A stretch of DNA of 64,000 nt from Chara braunii (GCA_003427395.1 BFEA01000375.1:1147926-1211925); one strand, 5' to 3'; shown: positions 42,453 to 54,187, counted from the stretch's first letter. Notes: generated by a model not told the origin, from the letters alone. Program-made: numbers and translations.

Positions 42453-43455
42453 TGAAACGGTTTTCACCTGTTAGCAGTAGCGAATGCAGAACTCAGGGCT
42501 CGATCCCTAGTTCTTACCTTACCTGTGTACAGTATCTGTGTCGACCCCGAGAGTTGAACCCGTGACCTGTGTATTTGTAACAGTTGGTAGACTGCCGTAG
42601 GGTCCGTAGGTAGCAGGGGTTCGATCTGTAGACCTGTCGAGTAGAAGTCTTAGGGAGTTCTAGAAGTCGTAGCTGTAGAACTTCTGAAAGGTCAAGGTCG
42701 TAGCTGCTACAGTCCTGAAGGGTCAAGGTCGTAGCTGCTACAGTCTTCGAAAGGCCAGGACCCAGACTTCCGGAAGGTCCTAGTAGTGGCCTTTCGAAGT
42801 TGCTCACAATTAGGCTGAGGCAAGTGGGCAAGTGGGCAAGTGGGCAAGTGGTGAGCCCAACTGCAGTACGTCGGCAGTGCGACTGCATCGAGTTGGCAGT
42901 GCAAACCCATGCAGTCAGAGGTACCGGTCCCAGTCAGTCCTAGTTCAGTCAAGCAAGTACCATATGGGACTGTGTGCACCACGGGCATGGGAAAGGGCCA
43001 GACCAACGAGCTACAGAAGTATAAATCAAAGGGCAGCCTCCAGCCATTCATTCATTCCTGCGTAAGCCATGCGGAAGCGCTGCCATAGCGACTTGTGCGA
43101 GGTGGTCTGCAGTGAGCCCGAGGACGAAGTGGGCGAGAAGGAAGCTGGCCATAGCGATAGAGTAGCAGCGGCCATAGCCGCCATAGCTGTAGGTGTGTGC
43201 GGGTATGTGCGAGTGTACAGGGTGTTGCATGTGGGATATCCAGGGTGATCCGGTGTGTGAACAGCAGCGTTGTGTGAGTGACGAACAGAGATTTGTATAG
43301 GCGCTGATGCGCCCTAGCCATCTGAAGTGAGATCGTATCTGAACTGTGTTCTTGGTTACCATATCTCTGAGTTTTGGAGTGGGCGCTTCTCGCCAGTTTG
43401 CTGCGCAACCTATTTGCATGCATGTGAAGTGTGAATGAAAGCGAGTCTGATTGCA
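42453..43455 (+). repeat. 5' LTR of element B
   Basis: 1003 bp, TGAAACGG...CTGATTGCA. TATA-like TATAAAT at 43020-43026. It has four tandem AAGTGGGC units near 42822-42850 where the 3' LTR has fewer. By eye it differs from the 3' LTR at about 15-20 sites in the first 400 bp, mainly C/T and G/A. Confidence 0.92.
43020..43026 (+). promoter_or_regulatory. LTR TATA box (predicted)
   Basis: TATAAAT in the middle of the LTR, conserved in the 3' LTR (51063-51069) and in element A. It is the probable core promoter for the genomic RNA. Confidence 0.5.
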
Positions 43456-43456
43456 C

Positions 43457-43471
43457 TGGTATCGGAGCTGG
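43457..43471 (+). other. Primer binding site of element B
   Basis: TGGTATCGGAGCTGG one base after the 5' LTR, similar to the tRNA-Met primer complement. Confidence 0.75.
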
Positions 43472-43505
43472 TACCCGCTATCCCATGCGCCATCGCCGTT
43501 GCAGC

Positions 43506-43849
43506 NNNNNNNNNNNNNNNNNNNNNNNNNNNNNNNNNNNNNNNNNNNNNNNNNNNNNNNNNNNNNNNNNNNNNNNNNNNNNNNNNNNNNNNNNNNNNNN
43601 NNNNNNNNNNNNNNNNNNNNNNNNNNNNNNNNNNNNNNNNNNNNNNNNNNNNNNNNNNNNNNNNNNNNNNNNNNNNNNNNNNNNNNNNNNNNNNNNNNNN
43701 NNNNNNNNNNNNNNNNNNNNNNNNNNNNNNNNNNNNNNNNNNNNNNNNNNNNNNNNNNNNNNNNNNNNNNNNNNNNNNNNNNNNNNNNNNNNNNNNNNNN
43801 NNNNNNNNNNNNNNNNNNNNNNNNNNNNNNNNNNNNNNNNNNNNNNNNN
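43506..43849. other. Assembly gap (N)
   Basis: 344 Ns in the leader of element B, at the same place as the gap in element A. Confidence 1.
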
Positions 43850-44176
43850 GTTTGCTACGCACCTGCGCTGAAGACAGCACCACGGAGAGAGAGAGTTGTG
43901 TGATACGAGATTGGTTGTGCGGTCCAAGACAAAGTAGCGGCCATAGCCGTAGAGCTCGGACACGGGGTTGACGAAGGAAGGAGAAGTGGAGAAGAGAGGA
44001 GAGACCGGAGAGGAAGAGGAAGACATAGCTGAGTAACGAGGAAGGAGGGACAACGAAGGTGAAGACAGACATAGCCAAGGGTGAACAAAAAAAAAAAAAA
44101 AAAAAAAAGAGAAAAAGGAGAAAGAAGAAGAAGGAGGGGGAAAGAGAAGGTGCCGGCAGCCATAGCCGACTTGGAG

Positions 44177-44275
44177 GTTGACAGGGCGTTGACCGTTGGG
44201 TTGACCGGACCGTTGACCGGGGTTTCACCGCGTTGACCAAGGCGTTGACCGGAGCTGCTGACCACGAATTTGACC
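44177..44275 (+). promoter_or_regulatory. W-box cluster in element B leader
   Basis: Six TTGACC cores in about 100 bp, plus related TGACC motifs. TTGACC/T is the binding core of plant WRKY transcription factors. Function is inferred only. Confidence 0.45.
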
Positions 44276-44852
44276 AATCTGGAGTTGGTATCGCCAAGCC
44301 CTCAGCCTATCCCCTCGCCTTATGGATGTGCACTCACCCTATGGTACTTGCTGAGTCTGAGTCTGTCCGTCTCTTCTTTCTGCATTGAGTCTCTTTTGTC
44401 CAGGTGATAGGACACCATGTATGAAGGATAGGGCCTCGTTGACCAAACCCACACGGGCTGAGTAGGGCTAAAGACTGTCTGACAACTCGACTGTCCCGGA
44501 GGACACGAACCCTCCCAAGGACCGGTACTGACCGGCGGGCTGCTTGGTGTGGCAAGGTAGGCCCAAAATCCGAGTTGTGGACTGCACAACGGGCCGTCTA
44601 AGTCTTGAGAGAACCTGCTGACCGCGTCGTCCTGTCTGCAACGTTAAAGAATTCTCCTTAAATGCCTCCTGGTCAGCAACAGGTTCTGTAGTGACGGCTA
44701 TAGTGATTAGAGTCTAGGCTAGAGACCATAGTTGACAGGGCTCTCTACGAACCCTGTAGTCCATAGATTCAGTCAGTCTTAAGTTGAGTCAGTTAGGGGG
44801 AGAGTCTAAGCGGTGAGGAGCGGAACTGTCACTTGGTTGTGCACCTTTCACC

Positions 44853-46749
44853 ATGGTTGACACACGTACAGGAACGAGCACCTCCCCTTACACAGCAGAG
44901 CAGGATGCGAAGGCCGCCGCCATCCTGAAAGAAAGAAGGGAGAAGAAGGAGGCCAAGAAGAAGGCCTTGATAGAAGAACAGGCGGCGAAGTTGAAAAAGA
45001 TTAAGGAGGAGATGGCCAGAGATAAAGAGAGGCTAAAGAGAGAAGAAGAAGAGAAGCTCAAGGCGGTAGAAGAGGAGGAAGAGGTAGAAGAACAGCCACT
45101 GGAAAGGCGAAGGGCAGGAGGAAGAGGTGAATCCAGTGGTACAAAAGAAGATCAGATGGAGAAGAAAATCACAGGGTGGGTTGTTGGGTTATCCCTTGGG
45201 GAAGAAGAGGAGGCACTGATGTATGTGCCCAGGGAAGAACAAGAGGCCGCCATGAAAGAGTGGGATGTCGAAGAAGACCCACTCAAGCGGCAGGCGATAG
45301 AGGATGAGAAGAAGATGGAGTGGAAATTTCGATTGACGAGGGAGAGGAAAAGAAGAATGGAGGCGGCGAGGCAGGCGGCGAAAGAATTAGCGGAGGTAAA
45401 GAAGCAACGAGAGCAGATGGCGACGCAAGTGGATTTATTGGGGAAGATGGAGATAATGGCGAGAAACATAGAGCGCCTGGCACAGGTCCAGGAAGAACAA
45501 TACTTGTTTGGTAGAGGTCAGGACATTGTTGTATGCTCTATACGATTAGGGCTCCGAGACTTCGCCAGGGAATTGGCGACGCAGGTGGGCTCAGAGGTGA
45601 GGGCCCGCCTACAGGGCACGAAACGTATCGTACGGGTGCCATAGAAGGCGCCAGATTGACTGCTCCCAAGGAGGAGGAAGCACGTCCCCGTAGGGAGCCG
45701 GTCAAGGTCAAGTTCCCTGATTCCTATAGTGGGAAGAAGGAGGAGAACTTTGACAATTGGGAGGCTAACATTAAGACGTACGCGCACCTGCAGAAATTCA
45801 CCCCAGACGAGCATGTCCTAATCGCTATTCACGCTCTTAGGGATGAAGCTTGCTGCTTCGCCCGTTCCCTGTGTCGCGCCGCCAACTGCAACGATGATTT
45901 AGTTGCATATTCAGCATTCACCCCTCTCAGCGATTTTCTTAAGTTATTAAGGGAACGGTTTGCAGACGTCTCGCGTAGTGCCAAGGCTTCAGATAAGCTG
46001 CAAACCATCCATTCTCGTCAATGGAGGAGTGCAAGGGCACTCAAGGGTGTGATGGATGAGTTGGTCGTCGTTCCTGACCATGGGGTCACTGAGACCCAGT
46101 TGGTCAACCTCTTCTACTGCGCTATGCCCGAGCAGTTACGCGGGCATTTCTTTGAAAAGAGTCAGCAGCCTACCATGACCTACGATGCTTTGAGCAGGGA
46201 AGTGGTAGCCCCACGTCAGTTTCCACTTTCTGGCACAAGGACCTGGACAAGGGCAAAAAGTGGAAGGGTCGCACCATTTCGGGTCAGGTCAAGACCAAGG
46301 ATCGTTTGATCCTTACGTTAGATGAGGGTGGTGTCGACGAAGTTCCCTACGAGCAGATTGAGTGGGGACTAGAGGAGGAGGACAGTGGCGTTAGTCAAGG
46401 GAGGACATATGTTGCTGTCGCGATTGGAGGGAGGCCGCAAGGAGGAGGTAGAGGCCAAGGCCAATGGGGTCAGGCCTCAGGGGGCCGCTCCCAGGGTGAT
46501 CAGGGGGTTGGTGGTAGAGGAGGAAACCGCCAAGCGGGAGGAAGGGGTCAAGGTCCCCCGCAAAACCGTTCTGGGAATAGATCGCCTAATAGGGGTAATA
46601 GATCACCCTATAGGAGAAGTGGTTGGCACCCAGGTCTGCCACAGGGCCGACCTTGGGAAGATTTGGGTCTAAACCAGCGCATCTGGCGATAGTGTGTGGA
46701 CCAGGGGTAGTGCATATACTGCGGTGACCCTGGCCACATCATTAAATAA
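44853..46749 (+). pseudogene. Element B gag
   Basis: Starts MVDTRTGTSTSPYTAEQDA at 44853, then a Lys/Glu-rich coiled coil. A one-base loss near 45630 shifts the frame into the segment that ends in PEQLRGHFFEKSQ. A second shift follows near 46213. The Gly/Arg-rich stretch and zinc knuckle follow; the knuckle is cut by a TAA at 46747-46749 in place of the Tyr codon before its last Cys. Role: capsid and RNA packaging of the element. Confidence 0.85.
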
Positions 46750-46847
46750 TGTCCGAAGTATAGAGAGGCCCGATGGGCTGCCCAGGGGTCAAAAGGCAGC
46801 CGCTGGTAGGGGTAGCAACTGCCCCTACCATGAGGCCATGAAGGGAA

Positions 46848-47645
46848 ATGAGTGCGAGCTGGCACGAATCTCCCACACCACATGTGCCTATGGCAGAGGT
46901 TGCAAGTCGGTGCCTAGATGGCTGTCCAAAGACTGCTTGTGTTAGGGTCTCTCTAGGCACTTCCCTCACAGGCGTGGCCGATGAGCTAAAGGAGAGGATG
47001 CCCGCCTGGGCCAAGATGAAGAAGGAGAGTAGAGGACAACTAGTTTTAGTAGATGTAGAGATTTTCAGAGGTAGAGTAGGGGCCCTCGTAGATAGTGGGG
47101 CCACGCGCAGCTGTATCAGTAGAAAGGCGCTGCAGAAGTTGAAGTTGGGGTTGAAAGTCCAGAATTTAGCAGACCCCATAGTGAGTATCCTCGCAGACAA
47201 TCGCACGATGCGAGTAGAGGATTACGTAGCGGGAGTCCAGGCGTACTTTCTCCTAGAAAAAGATGGGAAAGTGGAGAAAGTTATCCATTCCCTGACTCTC
47301 CTCGTCGAGGACAGCCTTCCCTTCGATATAGTCCTAGGAATGGACTGGGGAGAGGCAGCAGGGGCCACACTCCATTTGAGGGAACATGAGTGTAGGCTCT
47401 CTAGCCCGTCAGGCGGGGTCAAGACTGCCCGTCTGTTTCATGCGTCAGGAGTAGACAACTCCCTGGCACATTGCTGCCTTAGCGCTCCTGCGTTTGCAAG
47501 GTTAGCGAAGAAGGAGCAGCTAGAGGAACAGGTTTCCGTACCCTATATTAGGCCAGTGACTAAGCCTGAAGAGGAGAAGCCTATAGACCCAGCTATTGCC
47601 AAGCTACTGGAAGAGTTCACAGACTTAGCTAAGCCGCCAACATGA
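46848..47645 (+). pseudogene. Element B aspartic protease
   Basis: 265 residues with VGALVDSGATRSCIS and LPFDIVLGMDWG, where element A has a stop. It ends at a TGA (47643-47645) where element A has GGA (Gly). The active-site Asp is intact. Confidence 0.88.
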
Positions 47646-48396
47646 GTAGTATCGCGGCCAATCCAGCATCCTATCGAAATAGAGTCTGGCAGTAGAACTC
47701 CTAAAGGAATAGTATATACGATGTCCCCGCAGGAGTTGGAGGAGATGCGCAAGCAATTGGACAAGCTCCTAGAGAAGGGTTGGATTAGGCCCAGTTCGTC
47801 TCCATTTGGAGCACCTGTTCTGTTTGTCCCCAAGAAGGAAGGAGAGCTCAGAATGTGTATAGACTATAGGGGTCTCAACACGATTACAGTGAAGAATGCA
47901 GAGCCACTGCCCCGTATAGATGATCTTTTAGATCGGGTGCACAGGTGAAAGTATTTTTTGAAGATAAGATCTGAAGTCTGGATATCATCAGATAGAGGTT
48001 CATCCTGACGATGTGTATAAGACTGCGTTCCGGACTAGATATAGGCACTACGAGTTCATAGTCATGCCCTTTGGACTAACTAACGCGCCAGCGACTGTTC
48101 AGCGTTGTATGAATAACTTGTTTAGGCCGTGGTTAGATAGATTTGTAGTAGTTTACTTAGACGATATTTCAGTGTTCAGTAGGACCCTCCAGGAGCATGA
48201 GGGTCATCTGAGGCAGGTCTTGGAGAAGTTGAGAAAGGCTAACTTCAAGATCAACGCAAAGAAGTGCGAATGGGCAAAGACCCAAGTTCTATATCTCGGC
48301 CATGTCTTAGACGGAGACGGTATTAAGCCAGAAGATAGCAAGATCGCAGCGATTAGGGATTGGCCTACGCCCCGCACGTTGACAGAGTTGTGGTAA
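47646..48396 (+). pseudogene. Element B reverse transcriptase
   Basis: Fingers ([32 protein letters not shown]) to a break near 47948, then palm from 48013 with MPFGLTNAPATVQRC and an intact VVVYLDDISVFS. It ends at a TAA (48394-48396) in the thumb motif ELWSF. Confidence 0.9.
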
Positions 48397-48429
48397 TTCT
48401 TAGGCCTAGCTAACTATTACCGGAAGTTT

Positions 48430-49223
48430 GTGAGAAACTTCTCCACCATCGCTGCACCCCTTCGCAAGTTGTTGAAGAAAGAAACAATCTGGAAGTGGGA
48501 CAAGGACTGCACGTCTGCTATGAAGAAGTTGAAGCAGGCATTGATAGAGTACCCAGTCCTTAAGGTAGCCGATCCGTCCTTACCTTTCGCCGTCACCACT
48601 GACGCAAGCCAGTATGGTATAGGTGTTGTATTACAGCAAGACAATGGCAACGGATATAGACCCGTAGAGTTCATGCTAGGATGTCGTCAGAGAAGGTAGC
48701 GACATCCACCTACGAGAGGGAACTCTACGCTCTCAAGCAACCATTAGAACATTGGAAGCATTACTTGCTTGGGAGGCACTTTAAAGTCTACTCAGACCGC
48801 GAAACATTAAGGTGGTTAAAGACGCAGGCCAAGATGACACCTAAGCTGACTAGGTGGGCCGCAGAATTACACCAATATGACTTTGATCTCAAGCCAGTCA
48901 AAGGGGAGTATAATGTAGTTGCGGACGCTCTGAGTAGGAGAGCTGACTACTTTGCAGTGATAGTTCATTATCTGGATATAGGGAGAGACCTGCAGCAAAA
49001 AGTTAGAGAGGCCTATGCGCAGGACCCTATCTATGGTGACCTCCTCAAGAGGGTAAAGGAGGCCCCAGAGACCGAACCAGACTACCGCACTACTGATGGG
49101 TTGTTGTTCGAGAAGACTAACGTAGTTGACCGGTTGTGCATCCCTAACAGTGAAGAGATCCGTAGTTTGATCCTAGGGGAATGCCAGGATACTGAGGGAC
49201 ATTTTGATTGGCAAAGACTCTAG
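48430..49223 (+). pseudogene. Element B RNase H and integrase N-terminus
   Basis: Thumb (RNFSTIAAPLRKLLKKE), RNase H with TTDASQYGIG, a small deletion near 48674 that shifts the frame, YSDRETLRWL, and the linker to the integrase zinc finger (DTEGHFDWQRL). A one-base loss near 49215 ends the frame inside the finger. Confidence 0.85.
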
Positions 49224-50463
49224 CTAACCTCATGCGCGCGTACATATGGCCTGGGATGAAGGCCGACTGCATAAATTATGTTCGCAATTGTAAAGTCTGC
49301 CAGAGAAATAAGACCTCTACGCGAGCCCCTCTTGGTCTTCTCAAACCCTTGCCTATTCCTGATCAGCCAGGGGATTGAATGTCCATTGACTTTATGGACA
49401 CCCATGTCAAGAATAGACACCGCAAGAGCCAAGTCATGGTAATAGTTGATAGATTTAGTAAGTATGTTGTTTTTGTTCCTTTCCCTCAGAGGCACGCACC
49501 GAATTAGTTATTCAGAAGTTTTTTTATCATTGGGTCAGTGAACACGGGATTCCACTGTCTATAGTTAGTGATAGAGACACCTGGTTCACTAGTCAGAACT
49601 GGCAGGAGTTGATGAGAGTCTATGGCTCCAAGTTGTTGATGGCATCTGACCGTCATCCAGAGACTAACGGTCGGACGGAACAGATGAACAAGATCCTGCA
49701 ACAAGTTCTGCGTATGCACATTAGACCGGATCAGATCAATTGGGATGAGATGTTGCCCAAAGTAGCCAGTGCGTACAATAATAGCGTGCACTTGTCTACC
49801 TGTCGCACTCCCCACGAGTTGCATAAGTCCTTTAGACCACGTAGACCGTTTGAGGGACTTAACCGGGATCAGATTCACAGGCTACCGCCCGGTACTAGGG
49901 AGTTTGAGTTACAGCACGAGAAAGAGTTAGCTACCGTGGTAGAAAACCTCAGGAAGGCCCATCACCGAATGATAGAACAAGCTAATAAGCACCGTCGCCC
50001 GTCACAATTTCAAGTAGGCGACCTGGTCTGGGTTAAGTCTAAGGAGTTTGCTCCTGAGGAAAACATCTCGCAGAAGTTACTGCCCGCTTATAGAGGACCG
50101 TGGCCAGTTCTGGAAGTTAAGGGCAGAGAGGATGGGTCGTCCTACACAGTAGAGATCCCACCACACCTCCACACCTACCCTGTGTTTCATGCCTCAAAGT
50201 TGTTGTCATGTATCACAAGTCAACAGTTTCCATCTAGGAGATTCATGATTCCTCCAGACATGGACAGAAGGTACGACATTGACGGCATTGTAGGTGAAGA
50301 CGTGTTCAAAACAGGAGGTAGAGGTCGTCCACAGAAGCAGTATTTGCTTATCAGGAGCCAGAAGACGACCGCTGGTTTACTAGAACCGAACTTCTAGAAA
50401 CAGCTCCCGACGTAGTTAGAGCCTACGAGCGAGATAAGAAAGCTAAAGGACCTGCCTTGGACT
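49224..50463 (+). pseudogene. Element B integrase and C-terminal tail
   Basis: The finger remainder and core start are interrupted by a TGA at 49376-49378 and a shift near 49490. The open piece 49609-50397 holds the third catalytic residue (NGRTEQ) and the C-terminal domain HRRPSQFQVGDLVWVKSKEF. Near 50343 a nine-base loss relative to element A removes part of the chromodomain-like segment. Confidence 0.85.
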
Positions 50464-50503
50464 GAGTTATTCTCGGAGGACCTCGAATTTAGGCCGGCGA
50501 GAG

Positions 50504-51483
50504 TGAAACGGTTTTCACCTGTTGGCAGTAGCGAATGCAGATCTCAGGGCTCAATCCCTAGTTCTTACCTTACCTGTGTACAGTATTTGTGTCGGTCCCG
50601 AGAGTTGAACCCGTGACCTGTGTATTTGTAACAGTTGGTAGACTGTCGTATGGTCCATAGGTAGCAGGGGTTCGATCTGTAAACCTGTCGAGTAGAAGTC
50701 TTAGGGAGTTCTAGAAGTCGTAGTTGTAGAACTTCTGAAAGGTCAAGGTCGTAATTGCTACAGTCCTGAAGGGTCAAGGTCGTAGCTGCTACAGTCTTCA
50801 AAAGGCCTGGACCCAGACTTCCGGAAGGTCCTAGTAGTGGCCTTTCGAAGTTGCTCACATTTCGGCTGAGGCAAGTGGGCAAGTGGGCAAGTGGTGAGCC
50901 CAACTGCAGTACGTCGGCGGTGCGACTGCATCGAGTTGGCAGTGCAAACCCATGCAGTCAGCGGTACCGGTCCCAGTCAGTCCTAGTTCAGTCAAGCAAG
51001 TACCATATGGGACTGTGTGCACCACGGGCATGGGAAAGGGCCAGACCAACGAGCTACAGAAGTATAAATCAAAGGGCAGCGTCCAGCCATTCATTCATTC
51101 CTGCATATGCGGAAGCGTTGCCGTAGCGACTTGTGCGAGGTGGTATGCAGTGAGCCCGAGGACGAAGTGGGCGAGAAGGAAGTTAGCCATAGCGATAGAG
51201 TAGCAGCGGCCATAGCCGCCATAGCTGTAGGTGTGTGCGAGTGTACAGGGTGTTGCGTGTGGGATATCCAGGGTGATCCGGTGTGTGAACAGCAGCGTTG
51301 TGTGAGTGACGAACAAAGATTTGTATAGGCGCTGATGCGCCATAGCCATCTGAAGTGAGATCGTATCTGAACTGTGTTCTTGCTTACCATATCTCTGAGT
51401 TTTGGAGTGGGCGCTTGTCGCCAGTTTGCTGCGCAACCTATTTGCATGCATGTGAAGTGTGAATGAAAGAGAGTCTGATTGCA
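50504..51483 (+). repeat. 3' LTR of element B
   Basis: 980 bp. It follows the purine tract at 50491-50503 and ends CTGATTGCA, then the target copy TATC. Confidence 0.92.
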
Positions 51484-51487
51484 TATC

Positions 51488-51798
51488 TATGCCCTACCCT
51501 CAATCCTATGGAAAAGCCTGGAATAATCAACTAAGCTGGGGTTATGGGTCTAAAGCCTACCAATCTCTGCTCTGTGCGGGGAGCAGTACCCAAGCTCCTA
51601 ACACCTGGCGCGGGCTGGGAAGACCAATCACCACTTCCACAACCAGCCAGGAGGCCCAAACCAAATATCTCCGCTGGTGAAGCCGAAGCGTATCACAAGA
51701 GGTCGTGGGGGATTGAATGGACGACATGGGGAATCGAACCCACGACCGCCTGAATACCACTTACGAGCTCAAACCAACTGAGCTAGCCCGCTTGGGCA
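51488..51798 (-). mobile_element. tRNA-derived SINE body and head
   Basis: The minus strand starts TGCCCAAGCGGGCTAGCTC. The A box TAGCTCAGTTGG and perfect B box GGGTTCGATTCC are about 50 bp apart. No acceptor stem pairs, so it is not a tRNA gene. A body of about 230 bp follows, and the tail lies at 42427-42452 on the other side of element B. The full SINE was about 335 bp. Confidence 0.75.
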
Positions 51799-51812
51799 CC
51801 TCATCCTATTCA

Positions 51813-52890
51813 ATTAGGGCTTAGTGAGGGCTTAGTGAGTCAGTAGCCATGGATTTCATGGAGACCACTTTTTTCACTAGCAGGAACTGAAGCAGATGCT
51901 TATGCATGATTCTAGATGGATTCTCCGTTTGCTAGATTTATACCTCTCCCAAAAGTAAATGAAAATTGCTTTAGTAATGGAGTCTTTCTTGAACAGATGG
52001 GTATCAGACTTTTGAAATGCCTAAAAAGTCTTATGAGTGATTGGATCGTCCAGTTCACCACTGAGCAATGGCAAGGTTTAATAACATGATACATCACTGA
52101 ACTAGCCATGAGCTCAGGTAATCACCTTGAGAAGAAAGAGCAGGCTGAACAGTTGAACAGGCTAGTGCAACAACTGTCAAACACATATCAGTACCTCCAA
52201 TCAGCTAGACTGAGATGCGGATTTGCCTAAAGTAGCCGGTGCTTATAATAATGCTACCCATACTGCTAGAGGTTGGTTTGGACCCCAAACCATCTGCAAC
52301 TCGGAGGACAACAAGAAAGCCTTTGATCTTCTAGTTTCCTGAGAAAGTGTGGAACTTGGTCGTCTGAATCTTTGGAATTCACTATACAGTACAAGAAAAC
52401 CCTCCAGAAACCACAAAGCAGCTCATAAAAGCACAACAGCATATGATTGGACCAATGGACCAGCTAACAAGCATAGACGATGTATCACAGTTTCGAGTAA
52501 GTGATCTCATTCCCATAAAGATGTAAGTCTCCCAGTTTAATATTGACCATGTACTCAATGGTATAGGAAGTGATCCTGATGGTCCCACGTATGTGATCGA
52601 TGTCTCTCCTCATGTGCATACTTATCCAGTTTCTCATGCTTCCAAACTGTTGCCTTACGTTACTAACGATCAGTTCCCATCTTGTAGACCCATGATATTC
52701 CCTTCAATGGATGGATCTTCCGACATTGACTGTGCAGTTGATCATGACTATTCCACTATTTGATGGCACAGAGGATAATCCAACAATCAGTACGAGGTGC
52801 GCTTCCATTATCATATAAAACCCAGTGAAGAGCGGCGGTTTACAAGAGAAAGAATCGTTGAAGTCTGCACCAAGAAAGACAGATGAATGA
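51813..52890 (+). pseudogene. Element E integrase, right part
   Basis: Continues 42412 after removal of the nested insertions. It shows AMDFMETT (first catalytic Asp region, about 51848), SDWIVQFTTEQWQ (second, about 52035), AYNNATHTA near 52240, the C-terminal TYVIDVSPHVHTYPVSHASKLLPYV (in two runs, about 52590-52660), and a chromodomain-like YEVRFHYHIKPSEERRF near 52790-52840. Heavily mutated. Confidence 0.75.
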
Positions 52891-52962
52891 GCAACAAGAT
52901 AACATTTTGTTTCTATTTCCTTGCATATTTTTTCCAAGTCCTTTTTTTGAAGGCGGCGAGAG

Positions 52963-53977
52963 TGAAAATTTGCCAAACGTGGGGACACTCAACAGTTTTT
53001 GTCCCCTGCTTGTGACCACCCACCTCAAGTACACCGACCCTTTCCCTAGCACCGTGTTAACCGGCCTGTACTGTCGGGTAGCTGGTTGGGGTCCTGCAGG
53101 TTTAAACCACCAGTACTTCCTAGAGTCGTGCCCGTTAAGGCGCCACAATTTTAGTAAACGTACGGGCTACTACAGGAGCGCCCAAATTCATCCGACTAGA
53201 AACGCTTCTACTCTTTTTTTTTTCCGCGGCCGATAGCTGGGCCAAGTACTGGTGGTTTAAGGGATCCTGAAGGCTAAGCCTGACTGAGCCTGCCCCAAAG
53301 TGGCTGCAGGCAAAGCACTAGTCAAGGCAGCCCAGCAGCAAATTCGCCCTTGGTAAGTCAAGGCAGGATTGGGGGGTGAGGAAGGCAGAAAATAGGAAAC
53401 GCTGCTGCTGGGAGGTTGCGGCAATGAACACCAACTCAGGCGGTGTGAAGGGGAGCAGCACTGAGGCAGGAGGAGAGAGAAGGACGGCAGCCAAAGCCAG
53501 CGACTCAGAAAGAAGAGAGAGGGGGGGCAACCGGGAAGATGAGCCCCTGCATGGGGCGGTCCTTGACGAAAGGAGAGGACCATGAGAGGAGGAAGAAGGG
53601 CAAGGGAGTTCAGGTGGGTTGTCAGCGAGCTCCAGCGTTGTACATTCTTTTATTGGCCATTGGTGGCAGTCGTACCGTGCTGTACAGCGTATGGCTTCAG
53701 GTAGAAGCAACATATAGTTTAAGTAGCTGGTCACCTTGCCTGGTGGTGAAAGCGGCATGGTCATTACTATTACTATAGTTGATGTGTAGTTGGTGGAAGC
53801 ATGGAGGGGGTTCTTCATCAAGAGACTTCGGCATTGTCAATGTTATGTGACTGTTCTGTCCATAAGTTGTCGTTTCTTCGTCGGTTCTGCTCATTGGTTC
53901 ACCACTGAGTCAATGCTGGGCCACGGCTACACACTGCATTTGTGACTAGAGTTTCTGTTTCGTGGTCTCTTTTTGCA
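52963..53977 (+). repeat. Probable 3' LTR of element E
   Basis: Preceded by a purine tract AGGCGGCGAGAG and starting TGAAAATTTGCC. The distal part (53555-53977) is homologous to 38650-39470, the 5' LTR. It ends TTTTTGCA. A MITE is inserted at 53105-53257. Confidence 0.5.
53105..53257. mobile_element. MITE, AACCACCAGTAC family, copy 2
   Basis: Inverted ends AACCACCAGTACTT and AAGTACTGGTGGTT with TA on both sides (53103-53104 and 53258-53259). 153 bp, non-coding, interior diverged from the other copies. Confidence 0.85.
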
Positions 53978-54110
53978 ATAAGCATTCTGTATGGTAATGC
54001 CAATCGCTGCGTCCAAGTAAATGGCCCGATTCAAGACACGTATCCAATTTCACTTTCTTCTGGAGGATCCGCTTTTTTTTTTTTTTTTTTTTTTTTTTTG
54101 GGTTTTTTTT
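53978..54110. other. No supported gene; T-run at gap edge
   Basis: Ends in ATCCGC followed by a T-run that stops at the gap. The same TCCGC plus T-run restarts after the gap. Confidence 0.7.
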
Positions 54111-54187
54111 NNNNNNNNNNNNNNNNNNNNNNNNNNNNNNNNNNNNNNNNNNNNNNNNNNNNNNNNNNNNNNNNNNNNNNNNNNNNN
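54111..54187. other. Assembly gap (N)
   Basis: 77 Ns with TCCGC plus a T-run on both edges, so the gap may be artificial. Confidence 1.

Larger units (their letters stand above)
42453..51483 (+). mobile_element. Ty3/gypsy element B (chromovirus-like), complete but decayed
   Basis: Plus-strand sister of element A. LTRs of 1003 and 980 bp, TG...CA, flanked by TATC (42449-42452 and 51484-51487). PBS after the 5' LTR; purine tract AGGCCGGCGAGAG just before the 3' LTR. Gene order gag, protease, reverse transcriptase, RNase H, integrase, chromodomain-like remnant. Multiple stops and frameshifts. It sits inside a SINE that sits inside element E. Its breaks differ from those of A, so the two copies decayed separately. 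Confidence 0.92.

Noticed and set aside
51725-51798. tRNA gene on the minus strand
   Set aside because: A and B boxes are good, but the acceptor stem does not pair and a SINE body and target duplications follow. It is a SINE head.
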